A stretch of DNA of 64,000 bases from Winogradskyella sp. MH6 (GCF_022810765.1 NZ_CP094494.1:186001-250000), one strand, 5' to 3'; numbered from the stretch's first letter, positions 1 through 8,400 are shown. Notes: generated by a model not told the origin, from the letters alone. Made by a program: numbers and translations.

Positions 1-1418
1 GTTTGACTGACACCAATCTTATAAAATTGTCTAATACCTAAACCTGGAGTTAAATCGGTATAATAACCAGAACTTACAATCGTAGGATTATCAGCTCTAT
101 ATATACCACCATCGGTACCAACATATAATTTGGCATCTGTTCCTGTACCTGCAAAATGCATAATATCTACATCTGCATGACAATACCCAATCCCAGAACC
201 GCTAGCAACACTTGGCACCCATTGTGAGGTAATACTAAAACTAGCTCCACCATCTATAGAACGCCATGTATTAATACCAGCTATATGAACATCATCAACA
301 TCATTTGGATTAACTGTAATATCCATATCTCTTGGTGCTTGACCAAGTGCATCGTTTCCGTTAGAGTCATATCCAAAAAAGTTTTGGGTATGAGTTAGCT
401 TAGTAAAACTACTACCACTATCACTAGAAGTATACAGCGCTCCAAACAAACCACCGTCAGCTTCTAAAACATAAACTATATTAGGATTATCAGCAGAAAC
501 CCCTATCATTTTTGGACCATTAGAAAACTGATCAACTCCAGAACCTGATATCTGCGTAAAACTGGCACCTCCATTAGTTGAAACATAAAATGCATTTCCT
601 GAAGCATATACTACACTAGGATCATTTGGTTTGAACTCAAAATCATAACCAGTGCCTGTTGCAACGAAATAAATGGAGCTCCAAGTAGCACCACCATCTG
701 TTGATTTATACAAGCCATTACCTTGTACACTAGCATATACCTTCATAGCATTTGTTGGGTCTACCAATATTTTATTGACGACACCATAAGCTAATCCTCC
801 CAGAGACGACCATGTTGAACCTCCATCAGTAGACTTAAAAATTGCACCACTTGTTGAGCCCCAATAATAGGTATTACTATCTGAAGGATCTATAGCAAGA
901 GCATATACATCTATGTTGGCAAGATTATCTGAAAGCACGGTCCATGACATTCCACCATCTGTACTTTTCCATACTCCACCAGTTTCGCTTCCTGCGAGAA
1001 TATGATTTAGATTAGATTCGTCTACAGCCAAAGAAGTGATTCTACCAACACCAGGATTCCACCCAGAAGTAGCGTCCCAATAGGTTGGTCCCATTTCTTC
1101 CCAAGTACCTACAGTAGTTCTGGCTGCGAGGCCTTCACTGTTAATACTTGCATTATAATTTTCTAATTCTTCATAGTAAAACTCAGGTGATTTTAATTTC
1201 CCTGTTTCATCCATAGCACGTTCAGCGAAATATTGCCATCTCTTAAAATTCTTAAAACCCGTTCCTCGTCCTCGTCCTACAGAATCAAAATGTTGCTCTG
1301 CAACTTCAGAAATATGCTGAATGGTGTGATTTCCCTCTCTAATTAATTCTCGATAATCCTGACCATAAGCACTTAAACCAAACAAGCTTAATGCTACAAG
1401 TAGAAATGTATTTTTCAT
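1..1418 (-). CDS. Secreted BNR/sortilin-type beta-propeller protein, 3' end beyond window
   Basis: The minus-strand reading frame opens with ATG at 1418 and stays open to the window edge (472 codons seen), so its C-terminus is missing. It starts with a clean signal peptide (MKNTFLLVALSLFGLSAYGQ). After about 100 residues come repeated propeller blades with the Asp-box-like pattern (K/S)S(T)DGGxxW or STNGGASF, at least six of them. Such repeats are typical of VPS10/sortilin-like and BNR proteins, which in Flavobacteriaceae are usually exported by type IX secretion and end in a sorting domain; that end is not visible here. No enzyme motif was recognised. A cell-surface or extracellular role is inferred from the signal peptide and fold only. 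Confidence 0.8.
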   Translation of the reverse strand, partial: MKNTFLLVALSLFGLSAYGQDYRELIREGNHTIQHISEVAEQHFDSVGRGRGTGFKNFKRWQYFAERAMDETGKLKSPEFYYEELENYNASINSEGLAARTTVGTWEEMGPTYWDATSGWNPGVGRITSLAVDESNLNHILAGSETGGVWKSTDGGMSWTVLSDNLANIDVYALAIDPSDSNTYYWGSTSGAIFKSTDGGSTWSSLGGLAYGVVNKILVDPTNAMKVYASVQGNGLYKSTDGGATWSSIYFVATGTGYDFEFKPNDPSVVYASGNAFYVSTNGGASFTQISGSGVDQFSNGPKMIGVSADNPNIVYVLEADGGLFGALYTSSDSGSSFTKLTHTQNFFGYDSNGNDALGQAPRDMDITVNPNDVDDVHIAGINTWRSIDGGASFSITSQWVPSVASGSGIGYCHADVDIMHFAGTGTDAKLYVGTDGGIYRADNPTIVSSGYYTDLTPGLGIRQFYKIGVSQ

Positions 1419-1448
1419 AAAAAATTGAATTTAAATAGCTATTTTTTT

Positions 1449-1456
1449 CAAATGTA
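1449..1456 (-). promoter_or_regulatory. Candidate -7 box (TACATTTG) for the propeller gene
   Basis: On the minus strand, TACATTTG matches the Bacteroidota -7 consensus TAnnTTTG exactly and lies 30 bp before the ATG at 1418. I see no convincing TTG -33 element at the usual distance, so this is a half-supported promoter. Confidence 0.4.
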
Positions 1457-1492
1457 CTATTTTTCATAAATTTTTAGCACAGAAATTCATTT

Positions 1493-2950
1493 ATGAGTCC
1501 TACTTCAATTTTAATTTTAATAGCCAGTTATTTTGCGATTTTAGTATTGATATCTTATTTCACAGGAAAAGAAGATTCTAACGCTGCATTTTTTAAGGCT
1601 AACAAATCTGCTCCATGGTATCTTGTAGCTTTTGGTATGATTGGTGCTTCATTATCTGGCGTTACTTTTATCTCTGTTCCTGGTGCTGTAGAAACTAAGC
1701 AGTTTGGGTATCTTCAGGTGGTTTTTGGCTATTTTTTCGGGTATTTGGTGATAGCATATATTTTGCTTCCGCTTTATTACAGATTGAATTTAACTTCAAT
1801 TTACACTTATCTCAGAGATCGTTTTGGTAAAACAAGCTATAAAACTGGTTCTGTAGCTTTTCTTATTTCTAGAACTGTTGGAGCTGCTTTTAGATTGTTT
1901 TTAGTTGCTAAAGTTCTTCAACTTTTGGTTTTTGATCTTTTTGATATTCCGTTTGTTGTTACCGTCATTATTACCATAGCTTTAATCTGGCTCTATACAT
2001 TTAGAGGAGGTATTAAAACCATCATCTTTACAGATACTTTACAAACTTTATTTATGCTGGTTTCTGTAGTTGTTACCATCATATTTTTAGCTTCTGCTTT
2101 AGATTTAAATAGTATTGGAGAAATTGTTGATTATACCAAAGAAAGTAGCCTAAGTAAGGTTTTCTTTTTTAACGACAGTAACAATCCTCAATTCTTTTGG
2201 AAAAGCTTTCTATCTGGTATTTTCATTACCATTACCATGACAGGTCTGGATCAGGACATGATGCAAAAAAACCTAACCTGTAGAAATTTGAAAGATGCTC
2301 AAAAAAACATGCTTTCTTTTAGTGTGGTACTCATATTTGTGAATATTTTATTTCTCGTTTTAGGCTTAATGCTTACAGATTATGCCACCCAAAACGGAAT
2401 TACTGCAACCAAAGATGATTTATTCCCAACTATTGCCATGCTACCAGAAATAGGTGTCGTTACTTCTGCTTTCTTTTTATTGGGATTAATTGCAGCTGCT
2501 TATTCTAGTGCAGATTCTGCATTAACATCGTTAACCACATCTTTTTGTTTTGATATTTTGGATATTGAAAACAAACCAGAAGCCTCAAAAAAAGGCATAC
2601 GCAAAAGAACTCACATTGGCTTTAGTATTGTGCTGGTTATTGTAATCATCCTTTTTGATTTAATCTTTAAAGATGTCTCTGTAATATGGGAACTTTTTAA
2701 AGCCGCTGGTTACACTTACGGACCTCTTTTAGGACTTTTTGCTTTTGGGCTGTTTACCAAGCATCAAATAAAAGATAAGTTTGTTTGGATTGTTGCTATC
2801 GTAGCTCCTGTATTGTCTTACATATTAAACCTTTATTCTAAAGACCTATTCAATGGCTATGAAATTGGTTTTGAAATCTTAATCATAAATGGTCTTTTAA
2901 TGTTCTTTGGGTTATTAGTTCTTAAAAGAAAATTTAATACTGATCTGTAG
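1493..2950 (+). CDS. Sodium:solute symporter (SSS family)
   Basis: A 485-residue inner-membrane protein with about 13 hydrophobic helices and the layout of the SSS/SLC5 family. It has the early GASLSGVTFISVPG segment, the conserved GLDQDMMQKNLTCR stretch near residue 255 and the AAAYSSADSALTSL segment near residue 340, which in the family helps form a sodium site. It would couple sodium entry to uptake of an organic solute (sugar, sialic acid, amino acid or similar). Nothing in the sequence or neighbours names the substrate. Its last 17 bases overlap the end of the convergent CoA-binding gene, so the two transcripts overlap at their 3' ends. Confidence 0.88.
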   Translation: MSPTSILILIASYFAILVLISYFTGKEDSNAAFFKANKSAPWYLVAFGMIGASLSGVTFISVPGAVETKQFGYLQVVFGYFFGYLVIAYILLPLYYRLNLTSIYTYLRDRFGKTSYKTGSVAFLISRTVGAAFRLFLVAKVLQLLVFDLFDIPFVVTVIITIALIWLYTFRGGIKTIIFTDTLQTLFMLVSVVVTIIFLASALDLNSIGEIVDYTKESSLSKVFFFNDSNNPQFFWKSFLSGIFITITMTGLDQDMMQKNLTCRNLKDAQKNMLSFSVVLIFVNILFLVLGLMLTDYATQNGITATKDDLFPTIAMLPEIGVVTSAFFLLGLIAAAYSSADSALTSLTTSFCFDILDIENKPEASKKGIRKRTHIGFSIVLVIVIILFDLIFKDVSVIWELFKAAGYTYGPLLGLFAFGLFTKHQIKDKFVWIVAIVAPVLSYILNLYSKDLFNGYEIGFEILIINGLLMFFGLLVLKRKFNTDL

Positions 2951-3296
2951 CTAATAAAACTAGTGTACATGCCACTTCAAAATCAATGTTGTTGTCTTTA
3001 AGAATTTTGTACAACTCAGGGTTCTCTGTACCTGGATTAAAAATAACACGCTTAGGTTTTAAATCTAAAATATAATCGTAATACGCTTCTTGATGTTTTG
3101 GATTAAGATATAATGTTACTGTGTCTACATCTTCATAATCTAACAACTCCGTATCTATCAAGACATTATTTACTTCGCCTTGCTTTAATCCAAAAGCAAC
3201 AACCTCATGATTGTTTTGTTTTAACCTATTAACAGCAATATTAGAATAACGATCTGTTTTTAAAGATACCCCAAGAACCAATGTTTTTTTACTCAT
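2934..3296 (-). CDS. CoA-binding domain protein (YccU-like)
   Basis: A 120-residue protein made of a single Rossmann-like CoA_binding_2 domain. It has an N-terminal KKTLVLGVSLKTDRYSNIAV nucleotide-binding segment, a central TVTLYLNPKHQ strand and a later KRVIFNPGTENPEL segment typical of the family. These small cytosolic proteins bind CoA or acyl-CoA, but their role is not established. The length is normal for Bacteroidota members. The stop codon lies inside the end of the convergent symporter gene, with a 17-bp overlap. The ATG at 3296 is the natural start, because the nucleotide-binding strand begins only four residues later. Confidence 0.85.
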   Translation of the reverse strand: MSKKTLVLGVSLKTDRYSNIAVNRLKQNNHEVVAFGLKQGEVNNVLIDTELLDYEDVDTVTLYLNPKHQEAYYDYILDLKPKRVIFNPGTENPELYKILKDNNIDFEVACTLVLLATDQY

Positions 3297-3329
3297 ATGT
3301 TAAAAGAATGTTAAGTAGTGTTAATTAAA

Positions 3330-3354
3330 GTAACATGATGTAAAAATAGTCGTC
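3330..3354 (+). promoter_or_regulatory. ECF-like promoter (GTAAC-N14-GTCGTC)
   Basis: GTAAC at 3330-3334 and GTCGTC at 3349-3354 repeat the two blocks found in the twin divergent sigma promoters near 19.9 kb, but with a spacer one base shorter (14 instead of 15, counted from GTAAC). It sits 43 bp before the ATG of the outer-membrane receptor at 3398. Recognition by the same sigma factor is inferred. Confidence 0.4.
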
Positions 3355-3397
3355 TAGAGATAAAGAAACTATCAATCAATCAAATTTCAATCAAAAA

Positions 3398-5842
3398 ATG
3401 AAGCAGTTCTTATTAGTGCTTATCATGGTTTCATCAACCATTTTAAGCGCCCAACCCAATTCAAACAAAGACATTAAAAATGGTTCTATCTCTGGTAGAG
3501 TGTTAGATGCAAGCCTCAATGAACCTTTACCTTATGTAAATATCGTTGTAAAAGATGCAACCAGTAAAGTAATTACAGGTGGTATTACCGACAATGACGG
3601 AAATTTCACTTTAGAAAAAATCCCAGAAGGTAATATTCAGGTAGAAATAACATTTATTGGTTACAAGACCATCTCAAAAAAAGAGACTATCGGAAAAGGC
3701 AACTATAACATTAAGATGGGAGACATTCTCTTAGCAGAAGATTCTGAAAGTCTAGATGAAGTTACCGTTGTTGCTGAGACCTCAACAATACAGCAAAAGG
3801 TAGACAGAAAAGTTATTACCATTGGTAAAGATTTACAAACAGCTGGTGCAACTGCTAGTGAGATTATGAACAATTTACCTTCAGTAAGTGTAGACCAGCA
3901 AAGTGGAGCCATAAGTTTACGTGGTAATCAAAATGTGCGTGTAATGGTAGATGGCAAATTATCTAACATTCCAGCAGACCAGTTATTAAAACAAATTCCG
4001 TCTACGTCTATAAAAAGTATTGAGCTTATTACAAATCCATCAGCTAAATACAATCCTGAAGGCATGAGTGGTATTATAAACATCATATTGCACAAAAACA
4101 CTCAAATTGGTTTTAATGGTAACATTAACGTTAGCTTGGCTCATGATAAAGAACCAAAATTCAACAGCTCTATAGATGCCAATTACCGTAACGGAAAGTT
4201 TAACCTGTTTGGCTCATACAGTAATGGTGTTGTTAAAAACTATCATTATGGTCAAATAAACAGAATTGAGCAAGACATTCAACAAAACTTCAATGTTCTT
4301 AACAATAACAAATCTAACTTATTCAAAGTTGGTTTAGACTTTTATCTCGATGATAAGAATACATTTTCTGTTTTTACTAACCAGAACATTTACGATGGTC
4401 GCGGAGATGTAGATTCTAGAATTGCATACTTATTCGACACCTCTTTAAACCAATCGCAATACACAAGAACGGATAATGAGAATGATAACCAACAATACAA
4501 TTTTAACTATAAGCACAATTTTAATGACGAAGGTCACAATATTGAGCTTGAAGTAGATTACAATACTTATGAAGGCTCTGGAGATACTAACAATTTATTT
4601 TACAGTACGCAACGTCCTAACTTTATTGAAGCTACAGACACAGAACGCGATAACACGACTATTAACTTAGATTATGTAAATCCGTTATCTGAAACCACAA
4701 AGTTAGAACTAGGGCTACAAGCACGTTTATTTGACACTGGTATTTTTTACGAATCTAATGCTCGCGAGCAAAACGAGTTTGGCGACTATATTCCGACTAC
4801 AACAAATTTTGACTATTCAAGAGACATTTATTCAGCTTATGCTACTTACGGTAAAAAGTTAGAAAAATGGAGCTACCAAATTGGACTGAGAGCGGAATCT
4901 GTAATTGTAGATTCAGAAGCTTATAAAATCGATTTATCTAGCAATGACGAATTAACTATTCCTTTTGAAAACGACTATTTTGAACTGTATCCTTCTGCGT
5001 TTTTCACTTATTCTCCTTCAGATAAAAACTCGTATCAATTAAGTTATAGCCGAAGAATTGATAGACCAGGAATAGGGCAAGTAAACCCTTTACCTGAGTG
5101 GAATACACCTTTGATTTCTCAATTTGGAAATCAGGAATTACGTCCACAGTTTACCAATTCTATTGAAACAAACTACACTAGACAGCTCGAAAAAGGAAGC
5201 ATTACAGCTGGAGTGTTCTACAGAATTATAGAAGACGAAATACAACAAGCCATTTTAATAGACAGAACAGACACCAATAGATTGATCTTAACCAACCTTA
5301 ATTTTGACAATTCATCATCTTATGGTATCGAAGTATCATCTAATTACAGACCTACAAAATGGTGGAGCTTTAATGCTAGTTTTGATTTGTTTTCTCAAAC
5401 CCAAAAAAGTATAGCTGAGTCTTTTGATGACAACCAAAACATTGTATTAAACACTGTTAAAGTAGATAACGTGGCTTGGAATTTAAGAGCGTTCAACAAC
5501 TTTAAAGTAAGTAACAGCTTAAGTTTCTCGGCTTTCGGAATGTATAGAGCTAAGAATAAAAACATTCAATTTGAAATGAGCGATATGCTTATGGTAAACT
5601 TAGGTATGCGCTATACTTTTATGGAAGGCAGAGCTAACTTTAGCTTAAGCTACAATGATATTTTTGACACTATGTACGCTCAGTTTGATGGTCAACGACC
5701 ATTCCTTCAAAAAGGACAATTTAACTGGGAAAGCCAACAGATTTCTGGTAGATTATCTTACCGTTTTGGTGGTGGCAAGTACAGAGCAAAATCTCGTAAA
5801 CAAAGAGATAACGATGTTAAACAAGGTGGTGGTATTTTTTAA
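3398..5842 (+). CDS. TonB-receptor-like outer-membrane beta-barrel protein
   Basis: An 814-residue outer-membrane protein. The order is a signal peptide (to about residue 18, ending LSAQ), a carboxypeptidase-regulatory-like beta-sandwich (about 30-110), a plug-type domain (about 120-230, with SLRGNQNVRVMVDGK and NPSAKYNPEGMSGIINI), and a long C-terminal barrel resembling OMP_b-brl_3, ending in a basic tail. There is no TonB box I can point to and no SusD partner next door, so it belongs to the orphan TonB-dependent-receptor-like group rather than a glycan-uptake SusCD pair. The substrate is unknown. A sigma-type promoter candidate lies at 3330-3354, and a strong terminator follows at 5962. 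Confidence 0.85.
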   Translation: MKQFLLVLIMVSSTILSAQPNSNKDIKNGSISGRVLDASLNEPLPYVNIVVKDATSKVITGGITDNDGNFTLEKIPEGNIQVEITFIGYKTISKKETIGKGNYNIKMGDILLAEDSESLDEVTVVAETSTIQQKVDRKVITIGKDLQTAGATASEIMNNLPSVSVDQQSGAISLRGNQNVRVMVDGKLSNIPADQLLKQIPSTSIKSIELITNPSAKYNPEGMSGIINIILHKNTQIGFNGNINVSLAHDKEPKFNSSIDANYRNGKFNLFGSYSNGVVKNYHYGQINRIEQDIQQNFNVLNNNKSNLFKVGLDFYLDDKNTFSVFTNQNIYDGRGDVDSRIAYLFDTSLNQSQYTRTDNENDNQQYNFNYKHNFNDEGHNIELEVDYNTYEGSGDTNNLFYSTQRPNFIEATDTERDNTTINLDYVNPLSETTKLELGLQARLFDTGIFYESNAREQNEFGDYIPTTTNFDYSRDIYSAYATYGKKLEKWSYQIGLRAESVIVDSEAYKIDLSSNDELTIPFENDYFELYPSAFFTYSPSDKNSYQLSYSRRIDRPGIGQVNPLPEWNTPLISQFGNQELRPQFTNSIETNYTRQLEKGSITAGVFYRIIEDEIQQAILIDRTDTNRLILTNLNFDNSSSYGIEVSSNYRPTKWWSFNASFDLFSQTQKSIAESFDDNQNIVLNTVKVDNVAWNLRAFNNFKVSNSLSFSAFGMYRAKNKNIQFEMSDMLMVNLGMRYTFMEGRANFSLSYNDIFDTMYAQFDGQRPFLQKGQFNWESQQISGRLSYRFGGGKYRAKSRKQRDNDVKQGGGIF

Positions 5843-5961
5843 CACCCAAAAGTGTCACAATGCACAAATAAAATAGTCTTTATAATAGAAAGACTTAAAA
5901 ACAAATTTAATAGTTTACATAAATAGTTGATGGTTAGTGTTAATGTTTAACTATTAGATAG

Positions 5962-5997
5962 AAAACCCTGACGGTTGCAAAACTGGTCAGGGTTTTT
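5962..5997 (+). terminator. Rho-independent terminator of the receptor gene
   Basis: AAAACCCTGAC pairs with GTCAGGGTTTT across a loop of about 13 bases and is followed by a short T-tract. It lies 120 bp past the receptor stop codon. Confidence 0.8.
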
Positions 5998-6140
5998 GTT
6001 AAATGCACGTTAAATATGTTAATCGTTGAAATAAAATGAAACGTTTTACGTCTAAGTAAGTGAGATAAGTTTTAAGTAATAGTTTTTATAAGATTTTTTA
6101 AATTTTATAATAGTGTTAGTTAAATTGGTTAATAGCTGAA

Positions 6141-6178
6141 AAGCCCAGACAACTTTAGGTTGTTTGGGCTTTTTTTTA
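6141..6178 (+). terminator. Second rho-independent terminator
   Basis: AAGCCCAGACAAC pairs with GTTGTTTGGGCTT (one G-T pair) around a 5-base loop, followed by seven further Ts. The stem is strong. The A-run on its left side is short, so it works best on the plus strand. Confidence 0.8.
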
Positions 6179-6186
6179 GTGGTTTC

Positions 6187-6215
6187 TATAATGATTCTAG
6201 CATTATGAGTTATCG
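6187..6215 (-). repeat. Cassette-end repeat, copy A
   Basis: Read on the plus strand, this has AATGATTCTA then GCATTATGAGTTAT. It matches 7202-7238, which has AATGAATTCTA then GCACGATGAGTTAT with a 14-base insertion between the blocks. It lies just downstream of the 3' end of the gene at 6234. Confidence 0.45.
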
Positions 6216-6233
6216 CCTTTGTGGTAAGTAGTT

Positions 6234-6623
6234 TTATTTCCGGTAACCTTGAATTCTTATAGTATCTAATTCCTCATAAAAGTCCACGTTCAGTTCGTCT
6301 AGTCTATATTTTAATTCCGATGTGTTTTTAAGAGTAATTTGTTCTAGCTCCAAAAATTCGATGAATTCTCCAGAATTGTCTATCAAAATCGAACTTTTTT
6401 CAAGCTCAATAATAGACTTCACTTTTCTAATTTTAGCAGACAGAAGAGTTTTTAATTCAAACTCAGCTTGATGTTCTTCAATCAGTTCAAAAATTCGAAA
6501 CCATTTATGATTATTCATCAAACTACTATAGGATTTTGAGCGTATAAAATTTTGAGTTTCTTTTATTCGAGAATCTCGAATTTCCTTTTCCTTAATTTGA
6601 TATAGTTCACTTTTTTTTGTCAT
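6234..6623 (-). CDS. Unknown 129-residue protein downstream of parDE
   Basis: I do not recognise a family. The protein is charged and mostly helical, rich in Glu, Lys and Ile, with no signal peptide or membrane segment, so a cytosolic coiled-coil-like protein is likely. It starts only 8 bp after the ParE stop codon and is on the same strand, so it is probably translated from the parDE transcript. A third member of a toxin-antitoxin operon could be a regulator, chaperone or passenger. Nothing in the sequence decides between these. A cassette-end repeat (6187-6215) follows its stop codon. Confidence 0.6.
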   Translation of the reverse strand: MTKKSELYQIKEKEIRDSRIKETQNFIRSKSYSSLMNNHKWFRIFELIEEHQAEFELKTLLSAKIRKVKSIIELEKSSILIDNSGEFIEFLELEQITLKNTSELKYRLDELNVDFYEELDTIRIQGYRK

Positions 6624-6631
6624 TACCCAAA

Positions 6632-6919
6632 TTACAATTTTTCGTTCAAATCCTGTCTTCCTACAATTGCTATTATTTCAACAATGTTTTCATTGATTTT
6701 GTAATATATACTATCAACTCCGCATACACAGCGTCTATATCCTTTTTTTATGTAATCTACCGACTCAAATGAAAAAGGACGCTCAGCAATGATGTCGAAA
6801 TATTCAAAAAACGACTTAAAATATTGGTCTGCTTGGGTCATTCCATACTTTTCAACTCCGAAGTGATGAATCCGAATAATATCATTTTTTGCTTCGTTCG
6901 TTAACTTGTATTTAGCCAT
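6632..6919 (-). CDS. parE: RelE/ParE-family toxin
   Basis: A 95-residue protein with the ParE layout: N-terminal helical hairpin starting YKLTNEAKNDIIRI, then a strand-rich second half with YRRCVCGVDSIYYKI and IVEIIAIVGRQD. ParE-type toxins poison DNA gyrase, while close RelE relatives cut mRNA. The sequence resembles ParE more, but the target cannot be settled here. Its start overlaps the antitoxin 3' end by 8 bp, the usual translational coupling of such pairs. The length is standard for the family and there is no sign of decay. Confidence 0.88.
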   Translation of the reverse strand: MAKYKLTNEAKNDIIRIHHFGVEKYGMTQADQYFKSFFEYFDIIAERPFSFESVDYIKKGYRRCVCGVDSIYYKINENIVEIIAIVGRQDLNEKL

Positions 6920-7151
6920 TTAGCAAAGACTTAGATTGCGCTAAGATACTTTCTTTACTGTCGTTTGTAAATCCGCTATTTTCAGCTTTTTCTAGTTTAG
7001 CCCTAATCCAATCAATTTGAACTTGCTGCTTCCTTGCTTGTCTAATCAAGTCATTAACTAATTCACTTTTGCTTGAATATTCTTTGCTGTCTACTTGGGC
7101 TTTTAACCACTCATCGTTTGGTTTTGTAAATGATATACTTTGTCTTGACAT
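6912..7151 (-). CDS. parD: ParD-like ribbon-helix-helix antitoxin
   Basis: A 79-residue antitoxin when started at the ATG at 7151 (MSRQSISFTKPNDEW). The frame extends upstream to 7181, but those residues (MVYIYIKCKI) do not fit the family and would overlap the operator. The N-terminus forms the ribbon (QSISFTKPND) and two helices of the ribbon-helix-helix fold (SSKSELVNDLIRQAR), used for dimerisation and DNA binding. The C-terminal half would wrap the toxin. It overlaps parE by 8 bp. Self-repression is expected for the family, and a palindrome lies 12 bp upstream of the start. Confidence 0.88.
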   Translation of the reverse strand: MSRQSISFTKPNDEWLKAQVDSKEYSSKSELVNDLIRQARKQQVQIDWIRAKLEKAENSGFTNDSKESILAQSKSLLNG

Positions 7152-7163
7152 AATCTTACATTT

Positions 7164-7179
7164 GATGTAAATATACACC
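7164..7179. promoter_or_regulatory. Candidate ParD operator overlapping the parDE promoter
   Basis: GATGTAAATATACACC is an imperfect palindrome (12 of 16 positions symmetric, core TGTAnATnTACA). On the minus strand it overlaps TATATTTA, a one-mismatch -7 box, with TTG 20 bases upstream. A dimeric ribbon-helix-helix protein bound here would block transcription. This is motif evidence only. Confidence 0.5.
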
Positions 7180-7201
7180 AAAAACGAACCGTTTACAAAT
7201 T

Positions 7202-7238
7202 GTAATGAATTCTAATAAGAGATTATGGCACGATGAGT
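7202..7238 (-). repeat. Cassette-end repeat, copy B
   Basis: It shares the blocks AATGA(A)TTCTA and GCAnnATGAGTTAT with copy A at 6187-6215 and lies directly downstream of the lipoprotein gene at 7242. Together with copy A it brackets the parDE unit. Confidence 0.45.
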
Positions 7239-7241
7239 TAT

Positions 7242-8279
7242 TTAAGGTGTTGGCATGTGTAATTTACTTTTTTCAATCGCTTGTTTTATCGATTCAGAAA
7301 CCAATTCTTTCATTTGAGAGTCTTCTGTTTCTGTTTGGTCTAATTGCAAAGAAATTGAGTCTAATTTAATTCCATCATGGATTGGATTCCTCAGTTGAGT
7401 AAGTACAAAATCCAAAATTTCTTTTTTCTTTGATACTCTACTCAAAAATGCAACAAACTTTTTTGGATTTGATTTCAAAGTTTTAAAAATAAGATCATTA
7501 TTAAATTCGGAATATTCAACATTATTCAAACAGCTGGGTTTCATATTTGCAAAGAATACAGCGAAGTTTTGGTCATTCAATTCAATTCCGTTTTCGAGAA
7601 AAGAATTAATCTCAACAAGTGTTCTTAAATCGCAATTTTGCTTATTTTCAGTAATAACATTTTCTACTTCTTTCTCAATTTCTTCTGTCAATTCTATAAT
7701 TCCTTTTTCAGTCAGTTTCCCTTCTTTATAAACAACTTTGATTTTTTCAGTTCCAGCGATTGCTTTAAAATTACCATCACAGTCAGATGTTTTTATTGTA
7801 TCCGCAACATAAAATCGATAATCTGAATTAATTGTCATACTTTCAACACATTCGTAGCAAGGGTCAGACCCACAATATCCAATAAATATTGGTTTAGAAT
7901 CAATTTTTTCACCGTTTAATTTATACGTATTTAGAGTTGGGACAAAACATTCAGCTTCTCCAAGCGTGATTGTTGAAATATAATTTCCGTTAGAAGGGAT
8001 TATTCCGTAAATGTGTTCATATTCGGCCTCTTTAGAATATTTAGCACTTAATTTAATATCCAATTTTGGTAAGCCAAGTATTTCATCTGAGCAACCATAA
8101 ATTTTAACTGGAAGTCTTTTAGTTGGAAATTGGTCAAGAAACATCTGAAATTGGCCTTTAACTTTTGGAATCTCTGAAACAGGCTCTTGAGGTTTAGTTG
8201 TCTGATTTTCTTCATTTTTGTTTTCTGTTTTACAACTTGAAATCAGAACTATTGCTATTAAAAATAATATTCTTCTCAT
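7242..8279 (-). CDS. Unknown lipoprotein, 345 residues
   Basis: The frame opens with TTG at 8291, but the ATG at 8279 gives a proper lipoprotein signal (MRRILFLIAIVLISSC, lipobox ending in Cys16), so I use it. After a Glu/Asn-rich linker, residues about 40-170 contain six cysteines, including GYCGSDPCYEC, which suggests disulphide bonds or a metal site. The C-terminal half is helical and charged. I recognise no family. It is probably anchored to an envelope membrane. It lies in the minus-strand accessory block next to parDE and is followed by a cassette-end repeat. Confidence 0.7.
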   Translation of the reverse strand: MRRILFLIAIVLISSCKTENKNEENQTTKPQEPVSEIPKVKGQFQMFLDQFPTKRLPVKIYGCSDEILGLPKLDIKLSAKYSKEAEYEHIYGIIPSNGNYISTITLGEAECFVPTLNTYKLNGEKIDSKPIFIGYCGSDPCYECVESMTINSDYRFYVADTIKTSDCDGNFKAIAGTEKIKVVYKEGKLTEKGIIELTEEIEKEVENVITENKQNCDLRTLVEINSFLENGIELNDQNFAVFFANMKPSCLNNVEYSEFNNDLIFKTLKSNPKKFVAFLSRVSKKKEILDFVLTQLRNPIHDGIKLDSISLQLDQTETEDSQMKELVSESIKQAIEKSKLHMPTP

Positions 8280-8367
8280 TGGTTTTTTCAAAATACATTA
8301 CAACATTTGACTATGATTTTGGTGTAGATAAATTTACATATTTTCAAAAACAGAATATGAACTACAC

Positions 8368-8400
8368 GGAATTATAGCCACTATTGCACATAGGATTTAT
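8368..8400 (-). repeat. Possible cassette-end repeat, copy C (weak)
   Basis: GAATTATAGCCACTATTGCAC followed by ATAGGATTTATT resembles copy B (GAATTCTAATAAG..ATTATGGCAC then GATGAGTTATTT) more loosely. It lies exactly at the 3' end of the next gene in the same orientation, which is why I list it. Confidence 0.25.

Larger units (their letters stand above)
5843..6233. other. Intergenic stretch with two successive plus-strand terminators
   Basis: This 391-bp gap holds no supported gene. It contains two rho-independent terminators, both with T-tracts on the plus strand, separated by about 143 bp of AT-rich DNA without an ORF of useful size. The first serves the receptor gene. The second has no obvious gene of its own, so either it is a back-up terminator or a short untranslated RNA ends there. 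Confidence 0.5.

Noticed and set aside
5655..5876. Plus-strand ORF overlapping the receptor 3' end
   Set aside because: It lies almost wholly inside the receptor gene in another frame, with no family pattern.
7152..7181. Upstream start of the antitoxin
   Set aside because: The added residues have no ribbon-helix-helix pattern and would overlap the operator palindrome and promoter.
6187..7238. Insertion sequence bounded by direct repeats
   Set aside because: No transposase or terminal inverted repeats are present, and the two repeats have an internal length difference.
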